DNA of 64,000 nucleotides from Pseudoscleropodium purum (taxonomy: Eukaryota > Streptophyta > Bryopsida > Hypnales > Brachytheciaceae). Position 1 is the stretch's first letter; every line of letters begins with the position of its first letter. Below, piece by piece: positions 57,341 through 64,000 of the stretch. Below the pieces are notes generated by a model, which made no database searches, was not told the origin of the DNA, and saw only the letters and a program-made list of their open reading frames with translations. The position numbers and the translations under genes are program-made. The stretch lies in assembly GCA_963969395.1 (NCBI GenBank), contig OZ017799.1:1180501-1244500 (forward strand), read 5' to 3'.

Positions 57341-58330
57341 CAAAGATCCATATGGGACCATCTTGGTGTTAATATGATATTATTTTTATTACATGTAGCA
57401 TTCAAAATATATTAACAAAGGGTGTTGATATAATATTATTCCTATCACATATAGCATTCAAAATACATTAACAGAAGGTGTTGATGTGATATGATTCCTA
57501 TCACATAAAGCATTCAAAATACATCAACAAAGGATGATGTGATATGATTCCTATTACATGTAGCATTCAAAATACATTAGCAAAGGGTTTGCTTAATTTA
57601 TGATTTAAATCTTGATGTCTTTGGACTACATTGTGAAAGTATGTTTTTCAAGACACTGTAGGACCAATTTGGTGTTAGTATGATAATATTTCCATCACAT
57701 ATACGGTAGTATTGAAAGTAACAAAGAGTTTGCTAAATTTATAATTGAAATTTTGATGGCTTTGAACTACATTGCAAGAGAATGTTTCCAAATATTCATA
57801 TGAGACGAACTTGATGCTAATATGATAAGATTCCCACCATAGATAGCATTCAAAGTAACACAAAGTCTGTTTAGTTTATAATCCAAATCTTGATGTCTGC
57901 ACTATAAGAAACCAAAGTTTAGTAATGCCAAAAAGAACATATTTCAGGTGACATTGAAAAAAACAAATCCATGTTTTTATGTCAACAATGATGTCCAATA
58001 TAACATCAATGGACATCATTGTTGACATAAAAACATGGGTTTGTTTTTTTATATCAACTTGGATGTCACCTAAAATATGTTCTTTTTGATGTCAATCTGT
58101 CACCTAAAACAAGGTTTTCTTATAGTATTGTAGGTTGTGCTACAAGAGATGCTTTGAAAGATCAGTGTGGGACCAATTTGGTGCTCATATGATGATATTT
58201 TCATCTCACATAGCATTCAAAGTAACAAAAAGTTTGCTTAAATTATAATCCAAATTTTAATGTCTTTGGGCTACACTACAAGAGATGCTTTGAAAGATCC
58301 AAGTGGGATCAACTTTGTGTTGATATGATA
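57341..58330 (+). repeat. Tandem array, period about 137 bases, with 55-base sub-repeats
   Basis: Units begin near 57341, 57649, 57786, 58156 and 58293 with variants of GGGACCAATTTGGTGTTAAT. Each contains AGCATTCAAAGTAACAAA and TTGATGTCTTTGGACTACA. In the first unit a 55-base piece (CCTATCACATATAGCATTCA and neighbours) is itself repeated four times, 57367-57590. A CACTA miniature splits the fourth interval. Confidence 0.75.
57900..58127. mobile_element. CACTA-type foldback miniature element
   Basis: 228 bases, almost entirely palindromic. Left end CACTATAAGAAACCAAAG, right end CTTGTTTT-type sequence closing in AAGGTTTTCTTATAGTA. Centre ATTGTTGACATAAAAACATG and its complement. It interrupts a tandem unit between GATGTCTG and TTGTAGG; sibling units read straight through GATGTCTTTGG. 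The flanking triplets CTG and TTG differ by one base. No ORF. Confidence 0.75.
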
Positions 58331-58366
58331 ATAGATAATAATAGATAATAATAGATAATAGATAAT
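58326..58366. repeat. (AATAATAGAT)n microsatellite-like tract
   Basis: Repeated GATAATAGATAATA units directly after the tandem array. Confidence 0.8.
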
Positions 58367-58542
58367 TTGCACAATTTGTGAATTGTGATGTAAATTTGAA
58401 TTCTTTTATTCAATGCACTTTGACAAATATTAATACATATCCTCTTCCTTTTAAGAAATACATGATTATCCTTTTAACCCTTGAACTCCCTCCCTACTTT
58501 GATTCCTAAAAACCACTTAGTTTCCTAACTCTTACTTCTTAA

Positions 58543-59119
58543 CCCTTTAGTAACCATGGTTGATTTGAGGGGTGAGCGCAGTTTTTGAATATAAATTTGG
58601 AAAAGGGAAATTTCATTACTGCTTCAAGGAAGTAATTCTAGATTAGACCGTAGGAATTGATATCGTAGGCTTTATCCATGATAAGAACAAAAAATGAACA
58701 TGATTTAATGGTGTAATTTATTGTGAGTGATCTTCAAAGTGCAATGCATTGAAATAGCCTTCAATTGAAGTAGCATAACATATTATTGCCCGTAACTTTT
58801 GAAACATGTTTCTACAATTCATGAGGTTGCTAGGCAACATTTCTATTGTTCTTAGGCATCGATTCCAAATAAAATCACATGAGTTGCTAAATATATATGC
58901 AACTTAGAAGGTATGACTCAAGTTGCCCCTCTTGTATTTGGACAAGCACAACTATCTCGTTACTGCACATAATTCTTTGAAACTAGATTTGTTTGGAGCA
59001 CACGCTAAAGCTCTATTTGCATTACTCTTTGGATTTTTTTCAAATACCTTGTATTGAGAGCTATAAAAGACAAAGAATCCAAAATTCAACCCAAAAGTGG
59101 TCAACCGGTCACTAAAGGG
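58543..59119. mobile_element. TTAA-flanked element, delta type
   Basis: 577 bases between TTAA at 58539-58542 and 59120-59123. The ends are CCCTTTAGTAACCATGG and CCGGTCACTAAAGGG, matching inverted repeats of about 14 bases. No transposase frame. A second TTAACCC word lies at 58474-58480, possibly the end of another element. Confidence 0.72.
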
Positions 59120-59123
59120 TTAA

Positions 59124-59914
59124 TCTACACCTAAATGTTTGCTCTTAGATTTAGCAATCCAACTACTAAGTTATATTTGTCAACCTTAGAAAATTGATTT
59201 CTTGTAATAAATGTAATACTCAATAATAAAATATTCATTGAATATGGAACCAAAATCTAATAATATATATGAACTTTTTGTGCGTAGCAATGCCCATATA
59301 GATTTGGAGACCTTGATACAATTAGTAATCCAATTGCATTTGTCATTGATTCTTTCACTACCTATTCTACATTTTTTTTTTACATCATTATAATAGCAAG
59401 AGGTAAGTCTATACATGGTTTCTTCGAAGATGAAGGTCTTCTAATTAGTTGAAGAATGTTATGTACAAACTATGGGATTTAAAAAAATTGGAATATATTT
59501 TGGGAAGTATTCAAATGATAAGAAGTAATAGTAAAGATTATACAAAAATAAACTCATAAAAAATACTCACTTATGTTAGGGTCCAAATAATTCCGATAAA
59601 TTGTTGTTTATTATCAATTTATTTTTTATTTTCATGTACAAATGAAGAGATTTTTTTGCAATAGTTTTGATAAGATTATTTTATATATAATTATATTTCT
59701 AAGTGACACCAAATTCTACTTTTCAAAAAGAATGCTCCATACAAAAAATTCACACATAAAACACTCTAGATTTAGTTTTTGAAATATGGTTCAATTTTAC
59801 ATTTAGGAAGCAACAACTTTTTTAATTTAGGAAAAAAATTATTCTTTTAGTGTAAAATTCTTAATCCATATACACCTTATAGTCATAGTTCCTATATTAC
59901 AAATACATATTTAA
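59124..59914. other. AT-rich intergenic DNA
   Basis: No gene or paired repeat ends recognised. Confidence 0.45.
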
Positions 59915-60841
59915 TCCCTAGAATTCTTCATATTCTGAGGCCTAAAACAACTTCAAAATATTAGTCTCTAAAGCAAGGCAAAAATCTTCATCTATATTTA
60001 TTTCTTAACAAATACAACCATTGAAAGCTTTAGTAGACTTGTTAGAGTACACCCTCTTAAAATTTTAAAATAAGAAACCTTACCAATTGCAAAATCATGA
60101 TGCTTGGATTTCAAGAAGAAGTATTTCCACCTCTTCCTAAATAAAAAAATATCATCTTTCAAACATTTATCCAAAATGTGTAGATCCTACAACTTGCAAC
60201 CCTCTATATAATACATTGAAGAAACAAACTAGAAATACATATAAAAAATTTCAACAAAAAATATTTCATATTCATGCTTGAAAAGAATAGTGAATAGAAA
60301 GAAGTTAGAAGAGAATGATTTAAAATACTAATTGTGAAAAATTTAGTTATGAAATTGAAAAATGCCAATCCCAATGGTTGTCATTATGGTGTAATAAATA
60401 ATACAGAACCTATGGTTTTATCTTATTTCCAAAATATTCAAAATTGAGTTAAATAAAAGACTTTGAAGTTTGTTTTAGATTAGAGATTCAATAATTACCC
60501 ACAAACTAAAAACTCCTCGCAACCTTCATCTCATTAATCATAATGGAATGATTAAGAGCTTTTCACACACACACACACAAAACCAATTTCAATTATTTAT
60601 TTCTTACAAAATTAATTTTCTTGAGCTACTTGCATTGCACAAGCTCTAAAAGAAACTATATATCATAAAATAACTTTTTAACCATGTATTTAAAAGTTAT
60701 GAAAATAATTTTGCCTTAAAGCTATGCCTCACCCACACGATTTGTGAAAATTTCAAAGCAAAAACATGGAAATAATTATATTTGTAAATGGATGATTGAA
60801 AATACTATATTGCCCCCAAATGCTACTTGATCTTTTTGAGG
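59915..60841. mobile_element. TTAA-flanked element, alpha/beta chimera copy 2
   Basis: 927 bases between TTAA at 59911-59914 and 60842-60845. Left end TCCCTAGAATTCTTCATA (compare CCCCTAAAGTTCTATGAC at 40459); right end TGATCTTTTTGAGG. Its body (AATGCCAATCCCAATGGTTG, ACCCACAAACTAAAAACTCC) follows the same order as the copy at 40459-41381, which is 923 bases. Confidence 0.65.
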
Positions 60842-61620
60842 TTAAAAAATGAATAAATTTTGAACTAACAACAGTTATATCAACTTGTGTCTCATAATTC
60901 TAGTTGAAGAGAGATAGATTCCTTGCACCAAACAAACAACTTGTATAACTCCAGGTTTGTGTTGCCCCCTACATGGACCCAAAAGGCAACAAAGTTTTGG
61001 GATTATGTGTAGCTTGATTTTCAAGCCCCTCCTTCCTTTCTACCACTAGCAAAAATTTTGCATTAAAACACATGAAAAAATCGAAACAATATGATAAAAA
61101 AAAAACTTTGATTTTGACACGCAAAATCACAAACTTGTCACAATAGACTAATATTTTTTTTCTTCTTCTTCTTTAGATGAGGACATGCTCTTGGATGAGT
61201 CATATTGCGCCTCCATCTCACAAAGCCCGCAATCGGACTCATAGGATGGTCCAATGACATTCTGGTCTTTGTGATCATGCAGGAATTCAGGCTTTGGCAG
61301 GGGAACGTTCTTTCAATGCGAGAGATCAAAGTGTTTTGCAGTTGGCAACTTGGCATTGTGGGACTTGTACAAACTTTATATGAGTATTAAAGGTATGTTT
61401 GCACTTGGTGTTAAAGAGTATTGTTACTGAGGGTCTTCGGAATGAGTTCAGTGCATTGCAAACATCACCCCTAACATCATGTGTGAACAGACCTAAAGCT
61501 TGTGTATGGTTTCAGTAAGGGTGGGAGGTCCATAAACCAACTGGGTTTTGAATGCGGCCCCTATCAGAAATGAGTGACATTCACCTTGAAATCAATCTAT
61601 GATTGTCATTGGTGGAGTAA

Positions 61621-62210
61621 GGGTAGAAGTACCTATTTGTGATAATGTAATTTTTAAAAGGATGAGTTGATCACTATGAAAATTGTTTCTTTTGGTATGG
61701 TGTGAATTGTTGGCTTAAAAAAATGCAAAAGCATTCATTGGAAGTCAAACTATTATAGATGACCTTCCTTTTTCACACAAAATTTGAAGGATGAATAGTT
61801 GCACTTTTGTCCTACATGAAGAGATTCTTTGTCATTTGTTGGCCGGGAAACGTCCTTAGCATCGTTTATAGGTTCAACATTTCAACTAATAGGATATGGA
61901 AAAATTGTTAAGAACTTGAGGTTAATGTGCGCACACATTAAGATGAAGAGAAATGTTAAAAAAAATCCTATAAATAAATATTTTATTCAATATAAATGTG
62001 AACTTTTCATTCGGATCCATTCTGGTCTCATGGACTCACTTATTATGATAAACTTTGGCACTTTTCTCGAAGGCAAGAGGGAAGAGAGATGAGTGGACAA
62101 GAAGGTACAAACAAAAAATCTTTTTCAATGAATAGTGCATCCAATTGTTGTCTACAATAGGTTATCTTATAAAGCCATTACAGAAGACTATTCAAAATAT
62201 GTACTTCTAC
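61621..62210. mobile_element. MITE, family E copy 3, with extra internal sequence
   Basis: Left GGGTAGAAGTACCTATTTGT, right AAAATATGTACTTCTAC. At 590 bases it is longer than other family E copies. The first 200 bases (61680-61860) resemble the small TTAA element at 46919, so an old nested insertion is likely. It corresponds to the element at 34623 in copy A. Confidence 0.6.
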
Positions 62211-62321
62211 TATGGTTATGCTTACAAAAGGGACAGTTTATGGACCTCCCAAGATACCTTGGTCGTGCCGGAGGAGTTTTTGTACGGCAACTTGTAAGTT
62301 AGTAGAAATATAGTGGCTAAT

Positions 62322-62693
62322 GTTGAAATACCTATTTTGATTAACTTAAATATTTTAGCCTTTATGACATAGGAAAGTTGTGAAAAAAATTGAGTTCAAT
62401 GTATACAAAAATAAAGATGACAAAGAATGTTGAAAAAAACAAATTTTTTTCTCCCAAAACAAATACTTGATTGAATTTAATTGTGAATTTTTGACTTGAA
62501 CCCAATCTAGTCTCATAAACTCACTTGTTTTGGTTAGCTTTGGCACTTCTCCCTAAGCCAAGAGGAGAAATGAATGGACAAGAAGGTACAAACAAAGGGC
62601 CTTTTACGATGAATAATGCCTCTAATTGTTGTCCACAATAGGTCAACCTATACAACCATCGTGGAGGGTCTATCCAAGATAGGTTCTTCTACC
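62322..62693. mobile_element. MITE, family E copy 4
   Basis: Left GTTGAAATACCTATTTTG, right AAGATAGGTTCTTCTACC. It is absent from the corresponding place in copy A (GGGTAAGGTACAATATGTAG at 34503), so it arrived in copy B after the duplication, or was lost from A. Confidence 0.7.
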
Positions 62694-63375
62694 ATACCTT
62701 ACCCATGAGGCAGTTCTGGTGAAATCTGGTGTTGAACCTTCCATCAAGTTTGTTTTAATTACAGATTTAATTTGCTTTGATTTTGGTCATACCAATTGTC
62801 ATGGGATTTCAATTTGAAACTTGACTTTGATTTTCAGAACAATATTCTCCACTAATAAGTTAGTATGCTTCCACCGGCGGGTGCTAGTCAAATTTGGAGT
62901 TTGTGTTGGATATATTGAGGACATCAACAGAACATCTGTGCCACTTGGTTGTCTACAGTATTAAGAAAAGAATAATGTAGGATACTAGAAAAAGGTCATT
63001 AGCCCTTTGCGGCTGTATACTAAATTATGAATTTAGTAGTATCTGATCATAAAAATATTGACCAAAAAGGTCATTAGCCCTTTGTGGTTGTATAGTATAT
63101 TATGAATTTGGTAGTATTTGAATGTAAAAATATTGACCAAATATTTTTCAATATAAAGTCAATTAATAATGATGATATACTAGTATGAAAATAACAATGT
63201 ATCATGATTCATATATTAAACCACAATTGAAGAATTATAAAGTAAAATATGGGTCATATAGAGGGTCCCTCAAGGTTTTTAACCTCAATAGCATTCCCTC
63301 AATGGAAATGAGTTGTATGAGCATTTTTGTACAAGTTTATATGCATGTAAGTTTTGAGAATATTTTCTTTGTTAA

Positions 63376-64000
63376 CCCCTAAAGGACCAAGGTGCGTTTT
63401 TAGCAACTTAACTTTTTTCGGCAAGAGCATGTGAGCGGAGATTTCTATATTTTTGGCCCAAATTTCAATAGAAGATGTGGACAAGGAATATCTTCATTTG
63501 CACTAAATTTGAAGAAATTTGGAAATATGAGGCAAAAGTTATGGCCTAATATGTAGTTTGTTTCTCAACTAGGGCAGTCCGAGTAGATCTGAAAAAATCA
63601 CTTTTTTCAAAAATAAAAATTTGGAATTCATTTTCTAGATTTTTATATACATAGAAAGCTTCGAATCATTATATTTTGATCAATGAGTCAAAAGTTACGA
63701 GGTGTTTTAATTTGCGGGCCGTCATAGGTTCTCCACTCCAAAATAAACTTTGAAATTCTTTATTGAACTCAATTTTCAATATTTTTAGAAAAAAATTAAA
63801 TGATAAAATGTAGATTGTTTATTGCAATATTTCAACCATTGGGATTGGCATTTTTCAATTCCATCACTAAATTATTAACAATTTAGTATTTTGACTCAAT
63901 CTCTACTTCTTTCTACTTACTATTTTTTTTTATATATGTTGTACTGTACAATGCTAGATGATCTGAAATTTTCAAGCATATAGCCAACTTGACTTGAAGA
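63376..64000 (-). mobile_element. TTAA-flanked element, chimera copy 3, cut by window end
   Basis: After TTAA (63372-63375) it starts CCCCTAAAGGACCAAGG and is the reverse complement of 40459-41381 (CAACTAGGGCAGTCCGAGTA; CAATGAGTCAAAAGTTACGA; CAACCATTGGGATTGGCATT). The other end lies beyond 64000. Confidence 0.75.

Larger units (their letters stand above)
60785..63165 (-). repeat. Inverted duplication, copy B
   Basis: Reverse complement of copy A (33930-37015). It lacks the 1,257-base insertion found in copy A at 35038 and has its own extra element at 62322-62693. The 61138-61390 frames correspond to the 36337-36871 frames in copy A; neither is conserved as protein. Confidence 0.8.

Noticed and set aside
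5141..63380. CCCTAAA words resembling plant telomere repeats
   Set aside because: They occur once per site, always at element ends beside TTAA, never in tandem, so they are not interstitial telomeres.
1..64000. CRISPR arrays, rRNA genes, intact tRNA genes, operons
   Set aside because: None seen; this is eukaryotic nuclear-type sequence with spliced genes, and no regular spacer-repeat structure or full cloverleaf was found by eye.

Overview
The window looks like a nuclear piece of a land-plant genome. It is AT-rich intergenic DNA with three GC-richer genes, and all three products belong to plant protein families. The introns are short to moderate (roughly 130 to 1,400 bases), and the intergenic space is packed with miniature DNA-type repeats, with no recognisable LTR retrotransposon. 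This would suit a bryophyte such as a moss, but the species cannot be named from the sequence alone.

Genes. (1) 10230-13568, plus strand, four exons, 867 codons: a DUF936-family protein. (2) 24318-29463, plus strand, twelve exons, 576 codons: a B''-type (PR72-like, EF-hand) regulatory subunit of protein phosphatase 2A. (3) 55066-55713, minus strand, one exon, 215 codons: a small DUF4228/PADRE-domain protein with a myristoylation-type N terminus. All exon junctions given here follow GT-AG and keep the frame. The genes are far apart and show no functional link. A possible extra exon lies at 54089-54228 (minus) and a possible coding scrap at 49364-49907; neither is secure.

Repeats. The most striking component is a set of elements of about 0.2-1.4 kb that lie exactly between two TTAA tetranucleotides and mostly start CCCCTAAA and end TTTAGGGG (or close variants). 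They fall into related subfamilies, and none holds a transposase ORF. Nested copies and paralogous empty sites inside this window show that they insert at TTAA, as piggyBac and Sola3 elements do. A second large group (0.13-0.6 kb) has ends like (TTA)AGGTAGAAGNACC and apparent TTA/TAA target duplications, as in PIF/Harbinger MITEs. Smaller groups are a pair with 8-10 bp duplications, two CACTA-type foldback miniatures, and two tRNA-derived SINE-like heads.

Layout. 0-8.6 kb: repeats and AT-rich DNA. 8.6-13.9 kb: a MITE, then gene 1. 13.9-23.6 kb: repeats, including a long GT-rich degenerate stretch at 18.3-20.9 kb and a hairpin-bearing TTAA element. 23.6-30.1 kb: a MITE, then gene 2. 30.1-53 kb: repeats and MITE clusters. 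53-57 kb: gene 3 and GC-richer flanks. 57.3-58.3 kb: a tandem array split by a CACTA miniature. 58.5-64 kb: TTAA elements and the inverted second copy (60.8-63.2 kb) of a roughly 3 kb segment at 33.9-37.0 kb.
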